Positions 44,670 through 55,811 of a stretch of 64,000 nt of DNA are shown here, piece by piece. Where the stretch lies: positions 248,001 through 312,000 of the forward strand of contig NZ_WSNW01000001.1 in NCBI RefSeq assembly GCF_009767585.1, in the 5' to 3' direction. The DNA is from Coprobacillus cateniformis (GTDB taxonomy: Bacteria > Bacillota_I > Bacilli_A > Erysipelotrichales > Coprobacillaceae). A program made the position numbers and the translations under genes. The notes below the pieces were generated by a model. The model did no database searches. It saw nothing but the letters and a program-made list of their open reading frames with translations, and was not told the origin of the DNA. Each line of letters begins with the position of its first letter. Position 1 is the stretch's first letter.

Positions 44670-46454
44670 CTGCCATCCTCTTTTTCCTGACTCAAATATC
44701 TTAACTAAATTTTCTTTTTGCCATTTTTATAAAACTTATTAATTTATTAAAGATTATAAATCTATCTTCTATTTCTAAACTTTTTTCTTTTAATTAACCC
44801 ATTATCAACTAAATTACTTTTTTGAACTAGTTCCTTTAACAAAATTTAAATCCACCTTGCCATCAATCCAAAATATTAATAAAATTAGTAATCAGACATC
44901 TCATATTTAGTTCCTTCACAGATTATAATATTTAATATTTCTTTAGAATTTTTTTAATCATACTTTATTTTTATAAATTTTATAGTTATATAATCTCCCA
45001 ATAATGAAATTTAATTTCTATAAATTTTAAATAAAATACTTTTTATCAAAATTTATCACTTCATGTAATAAATTATAACATTCTATTTTCTAAAGACAAC
45101 ATTTTTACTATTTCACAAAAAAAATTGTCTATATAAATATCAATTTTGATAAGAATAAATTTTAATTAATCAGTTTCTAATTCATTCTAGAAATGTTCAG
45201 ATAATTAATAAAGTAATAATCCAAAGAAGAAACTGTCTTTCCTTTCTTCAAATTTTTCATAAAATACTAATCCAAACTGATTTTAGATTTATTTTAACAA
45301 ACTATTTCTACACTACTTCAACATCCATTTTAAATTATTAATGATGATTTTATATAAAACTTATGCTAGATGAAATATATCTTTTGTCATGGCTTAATTA
45401 CTTGCTAAATGTATCAATTAGAAAAGTACACACACATTATGTTTTTTTACTGTGCTCCTTATCAAAATATCATGTTAATTTACATGATGTCCGTCCTATT
45501 ATATCACACATATTACAACGATTATAAAAAACAGAAATTTTCTCATTTTTTTAAATTTCTTTCAAAGGACAGTTTGAACATGTGCGAAGATACAAATCAT
45601 ATTGGAAACTTATGGACATTTATATGCAAACACCTGAAGTTACTAGAGAATTAACTTTTAATCTTCGATACAATAAATTACACAAAATATTGCGAATTAC
45701 ACAAGAAATTAGCACACTGCCATTTACCAAAAAGAGATAAAAATATAATGAAATCTGTAAATAATAAAAAAACTGCAAAACCCTGTAATTAAAGGCTTTA
45801 CAGTTTGATTCCAACTATTCAAACTCTTCACATCCATAGTTTTACTAAACATATTTGCTTAATAAAATCGTCTTTTCTGTCCTTTTTCGTATATATTTTA
45901 TACTATTTCTACATCATTTACAAGCTAATGGTATCAAACTGGTATCATTTTATTGGTATCAATAATTAGTTACCAACGTATGATAAGCATTAAAATATTT
46001 TAATTTTAATAAGTACTTTTAAGTCTACATTTATATTAATTTTATCTTAGTATCTTCTGATTATTTTTATTTACAGCACGTCTTATTACCAAAATAGTAC
46101 CACAAATTTAAAAAATATTTAATACTATTCAAATTTGATCTATACATATCACTTTCACATATCTTATGATACATTTCGATATTTATTTTCTCTAATATGT
46201 ATTAATCACATCACTTTTTAATATTTTGAATTATATTGAGTTCCCAAAATGAACCATAATCAAGTACATAATTTGGCCTTTAATATAAAATAATAACTAT
46301 AACATCAGTTGTTGTAAATCATGCAACAACTAATTCATATCATAAAGTATCCAACCTACTTTAAAAGTATAGCATTCTTCAGATTTTTTTACACTACTCC
46401 ATCAATACCTCTTCGACATGCCATCCCACTTCTTGTAGAGGTGGCATTATGTTT
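44670..46454. other. AT-rich region without supported genes
   Basis: About 1.8 kb of very AT-rich DNA. Short open frames such as 45409-45654 have no ribosome site or family likeness. An imperfect terminator-like hairpin at about 45770-45806 and repeated GGTATCA blocks at 45930-45965 resemble ends of integrated elements. I read it as residue of old insertions. Confidence 0.5.
46087..46103 (+). repeat. 17-bp direct repeat, left copy
   Basis: TACCAAAATAGTACCAC, exact copy at 50052-50068, both preceded by TTTTTATTTACA-like sequence. It brackets a 4-kb block with mobile-element remnants and resembles the TACCAC motifs at the ends of element 2. Confidence 0.75.
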
Positions 46455-46845
46455 TTACTCTTCATCGTCTTTATCTCTATAATCAAGTTCAGAAATTATT
46501 TTTCTTACTACAAATTGTTTTTCTACATTAGCCAAAACTGCACAATCACAACCTCCATCATTTTTATAAAGCCACTCTGTCACATCTTTAATCGGACATT
46601 TATGTTTCTCTAAAAACTTTATTGTAAGTTGTAAATCTCTTTTACATCCTTGACTTGATTTATCTAGATAATCAAAAAGTTGTATAAATTTTCCAACAGG
46701 CATAGGCAATGAATTCAAAAATTTTAGGTTCTTCATACATTTCATCACATATTCACGTATAACTCATATGTTCATCATCATTATCATATTGTTTAAACAT
46801 CTCATGATTTGCAGTAAAAAAATCTAATATGTATTCTTTATTCAT
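46455..46845 (-). pseudogene. DUF2695 protein, frameshifted near its start
   Basis: The main frame (46455-46748) reads FLNSLPMPVGKFIQLFDYLD, LTIKFLEKHKC and WLYKNDGGCDCAVLANVE, the DUF2695 pattern. It has no ribosome site. A 30-codon frame just upstream (MNKEYILDFFTANHEMFKQY, start 46845, stop 46753) joins it if one frameshift near 46757 is undone (REYVMKCMKN precedes the main text). The function is unknown. Confidence 0.6.
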
Positions 46846-46846
46846 C

Positions 46847-46966
46847 CTACAAAGAAAAACAGATCAAGACAATCTCATAGGTTCAAAAACACTTTCTGAA
46901 GCTACGACAGGAATGTTATTGCTTTCCATGAGAAAAGAATTCGAAACTCATATTAAGAAGTCATAA
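46847..46966 (+). pseudogene. Coding fragment, C-terminal end of an unknown protein
   Basis: An open stretch ending in TAA reads KTDQDNLIGSKTLSEATTGM then LLLSMRKEFETHIKKS, protein-like but startless. It begins exactly where the DUF2695 remnant on the other strand begins, pointing to a junction left by insertion or deletion. The family is not recognised. Confidence 0.35.
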
Positions 46967-46969
46967 ATC

Positions 46970-47341
46970 TATTATCAAAATCAAAAAAGATAACATTAAT
47001 TGGATATTAGATACTGATGAACACTCAATAACCGAGGAGATACCAAAAAACATTCTCCTATTGATTAATACAGTGGTAGGTTTAGAGAAACATGAACATG
47101 TAGGAACTTGTCAAGAGATTGTTCAAAACACAAAGATGGAACTGAATCCTAATTATCTTACAAAGTGTCTAAAACAGAATAAACCTTATTTAGATGAAAA
47201 TCATATCACTTTTATTAATGCTAGAAATGGTCAAAAAAGAATAATGAAAATAATTTATCATGAAAACGACAAAATGACAGGATGACAGATAAAATCTCTA
47301 TAGAAATCAACTGTCACACTGTCATAAAACAAGAACGTTGA
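46970..47341 (+). pseudogene. Remnant of an element replication ATPase (C-terminal end)
   Basis: The open frame reads INWILDTDEHSITEEIPKNI, GLEKHEHVGTCQEIVQN, MELNPNYLTKCLKQNKPYLDE and FINARNGQKRIMKIIYHEND. This recalls the winged-helix end of AAA ATPases/helicases of mobilizable elements. A further frameshift near 47281 leads to MTDKISIEINCHTVIKQER. No ATPase core remains. Confidence 0.45.
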
Positions 47342-47569
47342 AAATTTAATGTAAAGCCTATCGGCAATCTTTATAAAGAGAGACCAAAAAATTTGTCTAG
47401 TGAACTACACCCGCATACTCTGGAGCGGTCGATGAGAACTTAACTTTGTTAAGTACTCTACAAAAAGCAGTGTATTTAAGGTAATTAAAAAGCATATCAT
47501 GGTATAAAAATGTATAGCTTGATATGCTCTTATTTGGTATTTGGTGGATATTTGGTAGATTTTACTGAA

Positions 47570-48547
47570 CTATAAGTTTAGGGTGATTTTATAAATATTT
47601 TTATTATCAATCAAATAAATTTGATTGATCCCATCGCTATATATCCAATCTATGGTGTTTTCTAATGATTTCTCTTTTTTGTTAATTGAATTAATAACCT
47701 TATTCTCTTTGATATTAATAAAATAAATAATGTTTTCTGTATGAACAACAACAATATCATTTTTTAACAAAGCAAAATCACTTACTTTTTCTTGATCAAA
47801 TAAACATACTTCTTTTTCATTCTTTAAATCATGTAAGTACAAATAGTGATCATCATTATTTTGATATATGATAGAATCATTAATAACAATAAAATTCCCA
47901 AAGTTTTCTTGGAACTTTAACGCTTCAGGCTTTTCATCTTTTAAAATGCAAAGTTGATAATTTGAATCTTTTTTAACCTTTAAATATACAGAATCATTAT
48001 TGATATCATTTTTTGATAAGAAAAAAACAGATTTTAATTCAATAAAATCATTCGGATTTTCTAAATTAAATAAGTTATTATTCAATTTATAATAATATTT
48101 ATTATTGTATTGTATAAATCTTGGATAGGCATAAGGATCTTCTATAGAATAAGTTTTTATTACTTTTTCTTTGTTATTTTCAAATATACATAATTCAATA
48201 TAAAATTTTTCGTTATTTTCAATAAGATTGAAATAATATAAATTATCTCTATATTCTATGAAATCAACAATTCTCTTATTAGTTGTTATTATATATTTAT
48301 TATCCTGTTGACCATCTTGATTTAATATAACTATTGATTTTGTTGTAAAAAGAAATGGATCATTAAATGTATTTAATTCATTCAAAATTATTTTATTATG
48401 AGTAACTCTTAATATTTCATATTCAATATCTGAAATTTGTGATAATTTTGTTAAATCAAAACTTTGTATATCGTATTGTATGTTTTGTTTATTACTACAT
48501 CCTAATATACTAGATAATAATATAAAAAGGGTTATTATTTTTTTCAT
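47570..48547 (-). CDS. Lipoprotein, probable beta-propeller
   Basis: About 325 aa. A lipobox signal (KKIITLFILLSSILGCSNKQ) puts it on the outer membrane surface. The rest is Asn/Asp/Tyr-rich short strands repeated at ~40-residue intervals (DNLYYFNLIENNEKFYIEL, NDSIIYQNNDDHYLYLHDL, NDIVVVHTENIIYFINI), as in DUF5050-like propellers. The ATG at 48547 is preferred over 48553 because GAGGAG then lies 8 bases upstream. It follows the C39-like peptidase gene in the same direction; the two may act together outside the cell. Confidence 0.65.
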   Translation of the reverse strand: MKKIITLFILLSSILGCSNKQNIQYDIQSFDLTKLSQISDIEYEILRVTHNKIILNELNTFNDPFLFTTKSIVILNQDGQQDNKYIITTNKRIVDFIEYRDNLYYFNLIENNEKFYIELCIFENNKEKVIKTYSIEDPYAYPRFIQYNNKYYYKLNNNLFNLENPNDFIELKSVFFLSKNDINNDSVYLKVKKDSNYQLCILKDEKPEALKFQENFGNFIVINDSIIYQNNDDHYLYLHDLKNEKEVCLFDQEKVSDFALLKNDIVVVHTENIIYFINIKENKVINSINKKEKSLENTIDWIYSDGINQIYLIDNKNIYKITLNL

Positions 48548-48732
48548 TGGCATTCTCCTCGTATAAATATTTGGTATGTCAGTGACTAATATTATTTAAT
48601 TAAATTTATTATAAATTCAATTAAAACAAGTAGGAAAAGTGTTATCAGTTAAACATTAATTTTACCATGAAATCGTATGCGATAATTTGAAAAAGAATGC
48701 TTTTTTATAACTAATAATACTTTATAAAGAAT

Positions 48733-49473
48733 TTATGCAGAATAAATTAAATATCTTTTCCCCCACTTTGTAAGTGCTAGATAAAAATTAGATAATTTGT
48801 CAGTATGATTTCCATATACACTTCCTTTTCCATAATCTTTATAGTATGGATCATTATAACTAACTTTAACACCTGGATCATATGTTGGATCAAAAATTGT
48901 ATGTCCAACTACATAATGACCTAAGTTTGTTCCATTATACATCTGTAACGAACCAGTTTTAGCATGAAATATTACCGGAGCTTCTTTTGCGATAGATGCA
49001 GTAACCTTTTTTTGTAAGTCACTTTGACTAGATACTGTAGTATAAGCATACTTATATTTAGATTGTTTTGAATTCAAAACATCTCTCATTTTATATACAT
49101 ATGTACCTATCGAACTTGCTGTACCTGCACTTGAAGCCAAACTGCTCTGAGAATATTTTGTACCTGTGATATGTTTTAAAGTCATTTGAAGAGATGCTGG
49201 ACCACAATAATAACCATTTTCTTGTTTATATGTTGGTACTGTTGGATAACAAGATTCACCCCATCCCCTTGTTTGTATAATGTTGTTTTCATCAAATGTG
49301 GAAATAATTTCCTTATTCTCATTTCTTTTAGCTTCACCACCACTTTGGACTTCCAAATAATTTTCTAAATCATCTACAGGAAATTCATCATCTGCAAATA
49401 CAGAAGTAATGTTCATTGCCATCATAGATAATGGAAGAGCCACCAAAAAAAATTTTTTAATACCTTTTTTCAT
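48733..49473 (-). CDS. Secreted C39-like (papain-fold) peptidase
   Basis: 246 aa. A signal peptide (FFLVALPLSMMAMNITSVFA) precedes a ~50-residue propeptide-like stretch, then a C39-like domain: YKQENGYYCGPASLQMTLKH (Cys nucleophile), GTNLGHYVVGHTIFD (His) and VSYNDPYYKDY (Asp). These positions match Peptidase_C39_2. It is not fused to an ABC transporter, so it acts as a free extracellular enzyme; the substrate is unknown. AGGAGG precedes the ATG. It lies in the block bounded by the 17-bp repeats. Confidence 0.82.
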   Translation of the reverse strand: MKKGIKKFFLVALPLSMMAMNITSVFADDEFPVDDLENYLEVQSGGEAKRNENKEIISTFDENNIIQTRGWGESCYPTVPTYKQENGYYCGPASLQMTLKHITGTKYSQSSLASSAGTASSIGTYVYKMRDVLNSKQSKYKYAYTTVSSQSDLQKKVTASIAKEAPVIFHAKTGSLQMYNGTNLGHYVVGHTIFDPTYDPGVKVSYNDPYYKDYGKGSVYGNHTDKLSNFYLALTKWGKRYLIYSA

Positions 49474-50281
49474 AATTACATGCCTCCTTTTTATTATTTG
49501 TAATTAAACCATTTTTTAGGAATACTAAATAAATATGCGCTGTTTGAAAATTAATGTAAATTGTTTTTATTAAGGTAAGAACAATCTTATCGCATATTTG
49601 TTTCATTTTGTCTAAAAATAAGATATTAATGTTTTTGAAATAAATTTATGATAATTATGCTATTCTTCCCTCCTTCATATTTACAAACAAATAATAATAT
49701 GCTTTTAGTTTTTACGAATTATATCCAACTATTAGACTTTAAATGAAAGCCCTTACTTTACAAATCTATTTTATCAAATTTAATTATATATATCAAGAAA
49801 TACATTTTTACTCTATGTATTGATTTTAGATTATCATTGTAATATAACATATTAGAAAGTTATAATAAACTGATAAGAGGAATACAGAATATTTCAAGCA
49901 TAGAGGGAAAGCTGCTTTAAGTTTTATTATACGGGATAGTTTCTGTATAATAACCTTTATTTTATAAGTATTATTTTTGACGATTTTTAGCCTATTTATT
50001 ACACATTTTTCATGCATTTACAGCTATTATTTTTATTTACAAATTTTTTAGTACCAAAATAGTACCACGATTGAAGTTTATAACTATATTTTAAATACTC
50101 CTTATTCATCAGAGTTCTCTTATTTGTATATATCTGTTATACACTATTTAGTAGAAAAGAGGTAAGTTTTTAACAGTTATTTCAAATCAAATCCACCATT
50201 TTTCTACCATATTTTTTGTTACCTACTGTTTTAATGTAAAAAACAAAGCTTTTGTCCTATTATAAACAATCAAAACCTAAA
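49474..50281. other. Gene-free region with right 17-bp repeat
   Basis: No gene supported. It holds TACCAAAATAGTACCAC at 50052-50068, the partner of 46087-46103, followed by CGATTGAAG, again like integrase end repeats. Confidence 0.6.
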
Positions 50282-51166
50282 CTACAATTTAAAAAGTTCT
50301 TGTTCTATCATTTGATAATATTGATTCAATAAAACATTATCTTTGTCACTTTCTCTTCTGATTTCATAAATTTGCATTATTAATTCTGGTGTAGGTACAC
50401 CTACTATATGTAATGATTCTTTCATTTGATGACTCATTGGTACTCCTATAGAATAAGCATTTGTTTCACTCACAATTTTGCTTCGTAAAGAATGATGATC
50501 AACTTCAATTATTTTATGAGGATTGATATATTGTTGATATGTATCATAAGCATTTGGTCTTTGATTAATGAAATCAACAAATGGATAATTCCATAATCTT
50601 TCCTTAGAAAAATTATCTAATAAAGGATGATTTTCTCTTACATTAATTTGACAACAAATATCTTTTAAACAACGAATCAACAAATGATGTGATAATGCAA
50701 AGTCTCTTACTTGATTCTCCATTGAACGAGGAATAATAAAATAGGCTACATCAATAACATGCTGATATGTTTTCTCTAGTGCTTCTTCTACTGAACAATT
50801 GATAATTGTTATTTGGACTTCATCTTGAACAGTTTGATCATTTAACATTCTATATAATGGAGATAAAGCATAATCTCCATTACCAATAGATATTTTTAAA
50901 GATATTTTCTTATGATCAAAGTTAATATTCATTAGATTTTCTTTTTCCTTCATAATATTATGTGCTATCAATAAGACTTGTTTTCCTTGTTCTGTAAAAT
51001 GAATTCCTTGGTGATTTCTATAAATCACAGGATAACCCAACTCATTTTCAAATGATGTTAAAAGATTGCTTAAATTCGGCTATGACATATATAAGTGTTT
51101 TGCAGCCTTATTTAAAGAACCATACTTTTCTATAGCAATCAAATATTCAAACACTTCAAGTTTCAT
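50282..51166 (-). pseudogene. LysR-family regulator with a nonsense codon in the HTH
   Basis: From the ATG at 51166 (GGAGG upstream) the 295-codon frame reads KLEVFEYLIAIEKYGSLNKAAKHLYMS, then TAG at codon 29 (51080-51082), then PNLSNLLTSFENELGYPVIY. The usual residue there is Gln, so a single C-to-T change explains it. The substrate-binding half is open. It is divergent from the broken MATE gene at 51309, which it probably regulated. Confidence 0.88.
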
Positions 51167-51308
51167 AAACATCCTCCTTTTATTTAAAAAAAATAATCAT
51201 TTTTATTTAATTCAATATAGTTATAACTTTTTATTATAATATTATACTACATTCATATTTTTCAGATATCAAAAAAAGACCTATAATAAAAGCGAAAAGG
51301 AGGAAAAT

Positions 51309-52671
51309 ATGAATACATTTAAGATGAGATTTGAAAAAATATCAAAAATAGATATGTCACAAGGACAACCGTTAAAATTAATAACTCTATTTGCTATACC
51401 ACTAATGATTGGTAATTTATTTCAAATGTTTTATAACATGGTTGACACAATGGTTGTAGGAAAATGCGTTAGCACAACAGCTCTTGCATCAGTTGGAGAA
51501 ACAACACCTGTTGTGGATTTATTATTAGGTCTGGTTATTGGACTTTCTAATGGTCTTTCTATCGTTATTGCTCAAAGGTTGGTGCAAATGACAAGACATC
51601 TACTAAAAAAGCCATAACAAATGGATTTTATTTAATTATAATATTAAGCCTATTGATTATGATATTGGGATTAAGGTTTAATAAAAATTTGTTTGCACTT
51701 ATTCATCTATCACAAGAACTACTCCCTGGAGCTATAACATATTCGTCAATTATTTTTATTGGAGCAATATTTGCAGCTGTTTATAATTATGAATCCGCAA
51801 TATTAAGAGCTCATGGAAATAGTGTCATTCCTTTATTATTTTTGATTCTATCTGCTATTTTAAACGTCGTTCTTGATTTGTTTTTTGTGATTATTTGTCA
51901 TATGGGAATTGCTGGCGTTACCTATGCAACAATCATAGCGGAATTAATTTGTTGTTTATTATGTTATATGTATATGAAGAAAAAATTAGATATTCTTGAT
52001 TTTGAAAAAAAGACTATTGTTTTGACTTACAATGTATAAAAGAGCATATCAAAGTAGGTATGCCTATGGCCTTTTTTCAATCACTTCTTTCTATTAGTTT
52101 TCTAGTTGTTCAATCTGCATTAAATACACTAGGAAGTGATGAAGTTGCTGCGTATACTGCTGCATATAAAATGGATTCTATGATGATGCAAATTCTATCA
52201 GGATTTGGAACTGCAATTTCAACTTTTACAGCACAAAATTATGGTCATAAAGCCTATAATCGTATCCGTAAGGGAGCAAAAGAAACTTTAAAAATAACAG
52301 TTTTATTAAATTTAATCGTTGCTATTTTTGCCCATTTTTTTGGAAAAGAATTTATGTCATTATTTGTTCAAAATAGTGAAAATCGTGTTATTTCTTTAGG
52401 CATTCAATATATTTCATTTACTTCACTTTGCTATTTTATTTTAGGAATAAATTTTGTTGTAAGATTTGTCCTAACAGGTGTAGGTGAATCCTCTGTGCCA
52501 TTAGGTGTAGGTATTCTTGAAATTATTGTGAGATGTCTGGGTACATACTTTTTGATTTATCCTTTGGGATTTCAGGGAGTGATTTATGTTAACCCATTAT
52601 GCTGGTTGACATCAACATTCTTGATTATATGCTTTTATCCATATCTCTTAAAAAAAGCCTTTAATGACTAA
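51309..52671 (+). pseudogene. MATE-family efflux transporter broken by two frameshifts
   Basis: Three consecutive frames form one MATE protein. The first (51309 to ~51580) has TLFAIPLMIGNLFQMFYNMVDTMVVG. The second runs from ~51582 to ~52030 after loss of one T in what should read AQRFGAND. The third runs from ~52035 to 52671 (IKVGMPMAFFQSLLSISFLVVQ to YPYLLKKAFND). GGAGG precedes the ATG. MATE proteins export drugs or metabolites with Na+ or H+; this copy should be dead. Confidence 0.9.
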
Positions 52672-52814
52672 TTGTAGGAATTTCCTGCTTTTTTATACTA
52701 TCAATCCTTTCTTTATCACTCAAAGAATATATAAATGAGTTATCAAAAGAATAGTATAGTCTAAAAAAATATATAGTATCAAAATATTATCATTTGCACT
52801 TGAGAAAGCAAAAA

Positions 52815-52832
52815 AACTCCGATAATGGAGTT
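52815..52832 (-). terminator. Terminator of guaA
   Basis: AACTCC-GATAAT-GGAGTT with T-runs on either side; it closes the purA-guaA transcript. Confidence 0.88.
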
Positions 52833-52839
52833 TTTTATA

Positions 52840-54384
52840 TCACTCGAACTCTATTGTTCCTGGAGGTTTAGATGTAATATCATAGAACACTCTATTCACA
52901 CCTCGAACCTCATTAATAATACGAGACATCACTTTATTTAAAACTTGATAAGGAATCTCAGCAGATTCAGCTGTCATAAAATCAATGGTATTGACAGCAC
53001 GTAAGACAACTGCATAATCATAAGTTCTCTCATCACCCATAACACCTACAGAACGCATATTTGTAAGAGCTGCAAAGTATTGTCCAATTGAACGATCAAG
53101 TCCAACTTTTGCGATCTCTTCTCTATAGATAAAATCAGCATCTTGAACAATCTTGACCTTTTCTTCAGTCACTTCACCAATAATGCGAATACCAAGACCT
53201 GGTCCTGGGAAAGGTTGTCTAAATACCAAATATTCAGGAATACCTAACTCTAAACCAACTTTACGAACTTCATCTTTAAATAAATCTCTTAAAGGTTCAA
53301 TAATTTCTTTAAAATCTACACAATCAGGTAATCCGCCGACATTATGATGGGACTTAATGACAGCAGATTCGCCACCTAAGCCACTTTCTACAACATCAGG
53401 ATAAATTGTTCCTTGAACTAAGAAATCAACTGTACCAATCTTTTGAGCCTCTTCTTCAAAGACACGAATAAACTCTTCACCAATGATTTTTCTCTTTGTT
53501 TCAGGATCTTCTATACCTTTTAATTTCTCATAATATCTTTGTTGTGCATTAACTCTAATAAAATTCAAATCATAATTACCATTAGGTCCAAAGATAGCTT
53601 CAACCTCATCACCTTCATTTTTACGAAGTAAACCATGATCAACAAAAACACAAGTCAATTGATTACCAATGGCTTTTGATAATAAAACAGCCGCAACTGA
53701 TGAATCAACCCCACCAGATAAAGCACATAAAACTTTGCCATTTCCAACTTTTTCTCTAATTGCTTTGATTTGTTCCTCAACAAAACAATCCATACGCCAA
53801 TCACCTTGACATCCACAAACATTTAAAACAAAGTTTGATAACATCTTTGTTCCTTCTTGTGTATGTAAAACTTCAGGATGGAATTGAATTGCATATAAAT
53901 TTTGAGCAATATTTTCACAAGCAGCAACTGGACAATCAGGAGTTGTTGCAGTGATCTCAAAACCTGGGGCAATCTGAGAAATATAATCAAAATGACTCAT
54001 CCAACAAATACTATCTTTAGCAACATCGCTAAAAAGTGGAGAATTGTTGTTAACAGTTAAATTTGATTTTCCATATTCTCTCACATCAGCACGTTCAACT
54101 TTTCCACCCATTACATGCTGCATTAATTGTGCACCATAACATAAACCTAAAACTGGAATCCCTAATTCAAATAACTCTTTTGAATATGTTGGTGAATTCT
54201 CTTCATAACAACTATTTGGACCACCCGTTAAGATAATCCCTTTCGGATTCATTTCTTTAATCTTTTCAATATCAACTTTATATGAATAAATTTCACAATA
54301 AACATTACATTCACGCACTCGACGAGCAACTAACTGATTGTACTGTCCTCCGAAATCTAAGACAATCACTAATTCTCTTTTCAC
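52840..54384 (-). CDS. guaA: GMP synthase (glutamine-hydrolysing)
   Basis: 514 aa, full length. The class I amidotransferase domain has its Cys in GLCYGAQLMQH and His/Glu in AIQFHPEVLHT. The ATP-PPase domain has the P-loop LCALSGGVDSSVAA, and the dimerisation domain ends ITSKPPGTIEFE. It converts XMP to GMP. It lies 12 bases downstream of purA, so both branches from IMP are expressed together. Confidence 0.98.
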   Translation of the reverse strand: MKRELVIVLDFGGQYNQLVARRVRECNVYCEIYSYKVDIEKIKEMNPKGIILTGGPNSCYEENSPTYSKELFELGIPVLGLCYGAQLMQHVMGGKVERADVREYGKSNLTVNNNSPLFSDVAKDSICWMSHFDYISQIAPGFEITATTPDCPVAACENIAQNLYAIQFHPEVLHTQEGTKMLSNFVLNVCGCQGDWRMDCFVEEQIKAIREKVGNGKVLCALSGGVDSSVAAVLLSKAIGNQLTCVFVDHGLLRKNEGDEVEAIFGPNGNYDLNFIRVNAQQRYYEKLKGIEDPETKRKIIGEEFIRVFEEEAQKIGTVDFLVQGTIYPDVVESGLGGESAVIKSHHNVGGLPDCVDFKEIIEPLRDLFKDEVRKVGLELGIPEYLVFRQPFPGPGLGIRIIGEVTEEKVKIVQDADFIYREEIAKVGLDRSIGQYFAALTNMRSVGVMGDERTYDYAVVLRAVNTIDFMTAESAEIPYQVLNKVMSRIINEVRGVNRVFYDITSKPPGTIEFE

Positions 54385-54396
54385 ACTTTCCCTCCT

Positions 54397-55665
54397 CTAA
54401 ATCACTTCTTTTAATATAATTGTTTGTTCTCTATCAGGACCAACTGAGAACATTGCTATTGGACAATGAACCAATTCACTGATTCTCTTTAAATAATTTT
54501 GACAATTTATAGGTAATTCTTCAAATGAAGTGACATGCGTAATATCTTCACTCCAGCCAGGCATTTCTTCGTAAATAGGTTCAACCTTATCCAACTCTTG
54601 AATAACTGCAGGTAATGCATGAATGATTTCACCATTCAACTGATAAGCTGTACATAACTTTAATGTTTCAATACCAGTTAAGACATCCAATAACATTATA
54701 GATAATCCAGTTAAACCACTCATTCTTCTTGACTGATTCACAACAACAGCGTCAAACCATCCAATACGACGTGGACGTTTTGTCACTGTTCCATATTCTC
54801 TTCCAACCTCACGAATACGATTTCCTACTTCATCATCAATCTCTGTTGGAAAAGCGCCTGAACCAACACGTGTTGTATACGCCTTGACAATACCAATAAC
54901 TTCATCAATATTGACAGGACCAATTCCTGCCCCTTCACAAACACCATTGGCACCAGGATGAGAACTTGTGACATATGGATATGTTCCATAATCAATATCT
55001 AACATTGTTCCTTGTGCACCCTCAAACAAAACTTTCTTATCTTGTCTAAAATATTCATCCAATAATAAACCAGTATCAGTGACCATTGGTTTTATCATTT
55101 TAGCATATTCTTTATATTCTTGGAAGATATCTTCCACATGAAAATCTAATTCTGGATATTCTCTTAATTTTAAAGGCAAAACTTCTTCAAGTCTTGAACG
55201 AAATAATTCTTCATGAATAAATTCTCCAACACGAATACCAATACGTGCATATTTATCAACATAAGTCGGACCAATACCTTTTTTTGTTGTTCCAATATTT
55301 TTATCTCCACGCAATTTTTCCTGCATAGCATCTATTTCCAAATGATATGGTAAAATGACATGCGCACGATCACTAATCTTTATGCCATCAGTAGAAACAC
55401 CAGCATCATTCAAATACTTCATTTCTTCTAGTAATGCCTTAGGATTAATCACCATTCCATTTCCTAATATCACATTCCCAGATGTAAAGATTCCTGAAGG
55501 AATTAATCTTAAAGCAAACTTCTGACCATTAAATTCAATTGTATGACCAGCATTATTTCCACCTTGATAACGAACAACAACATCAGCCTTTTGGGCAAGG
55601 TAATCAGTAATTTTCCCTTTTCCCTCATCACCCCATTGGCTTCCTACAACAACAATTCCAGACAT
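54397..55665 (-). CDS. purA: Adenylosuccinate synthetase
   Basis: 422 aa, full length. GTP-dependent first step from IMP to AMP. Visible: VVGSQWGDEGKGKITDYLAQ (P-loop and catalytic Asp), YQGGNNAGHT, TTKKGIGPTYVDKYAR and TVTKRPRRIGWFD. First gene of the purA-guaA operon. The 146-bp gap to the divergent LysR gene holds the promoters; no purine riboswitch fold was noticed. Confidence 0.98.
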   Translation of the reverse strand: MSGIVVVGSQWGDEGKGKITDYLAQKADVVVRYQGGNNAGHTIEFNGQKFALRLIPSGIFTSGNVILGNGMVINPKALLEEMKYLNDAGVSTDGIKISDRAHVILPYHLEIDAMQEKLRGDKNIGTTKKGIGPTYVDKYARIGIRVGEFIHEELFRSRLEEVLPLKLREYPELDFHVEDIFQEYKEYAKMIKPMVTDTGLLLDEYFRQDKKVLFEGAQGTMLDIDYGTYPYVTSSHPGANGVCEGAGIGPVNIDEVIGIVKAYTTRVGSGAFPTEIDDEVGNRIREVGREYGTVTKRPRRIGWFDAVVVNQSRRMSGLTGLSIMLLDVLTGIETLKLCTAYQLNGEIIHALPAVIQELDKVEPIYEEMPGWSEDITHVTSFEELPINCQNYLKRISELVHCPIAMFSVGPDREQTIILKEVI

Positions 55666-55811
55666 AATATCTTCCTTTCTTTATAACATAATCTCAATGA
55701 TTTACTTATTCTTTTCAGTCAATTCATTGACGAATTAACAGCAATATTATATGATACTTTTATCTATTAGTAAAATTAATATTTAACAAATATGATATAA
55801 GGAGAACTAAT

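Noticed and set aside
45409..45654. 81-codon plus-strand frame in the AT-rich region
   Set aside because: Aromatic-rich text typical of AT-rich noise, no ribosome site, no family likeness.
44670..46454. tRNA gene as integration target
   Set aside because: No cloverleaf or conserved TTCGA-type loop was found in either strand.
55670..55811. Purine riboswitch upstream of purA
   Set aside because: No conserved three-way junction pattern was visible in the 146-bp gap.
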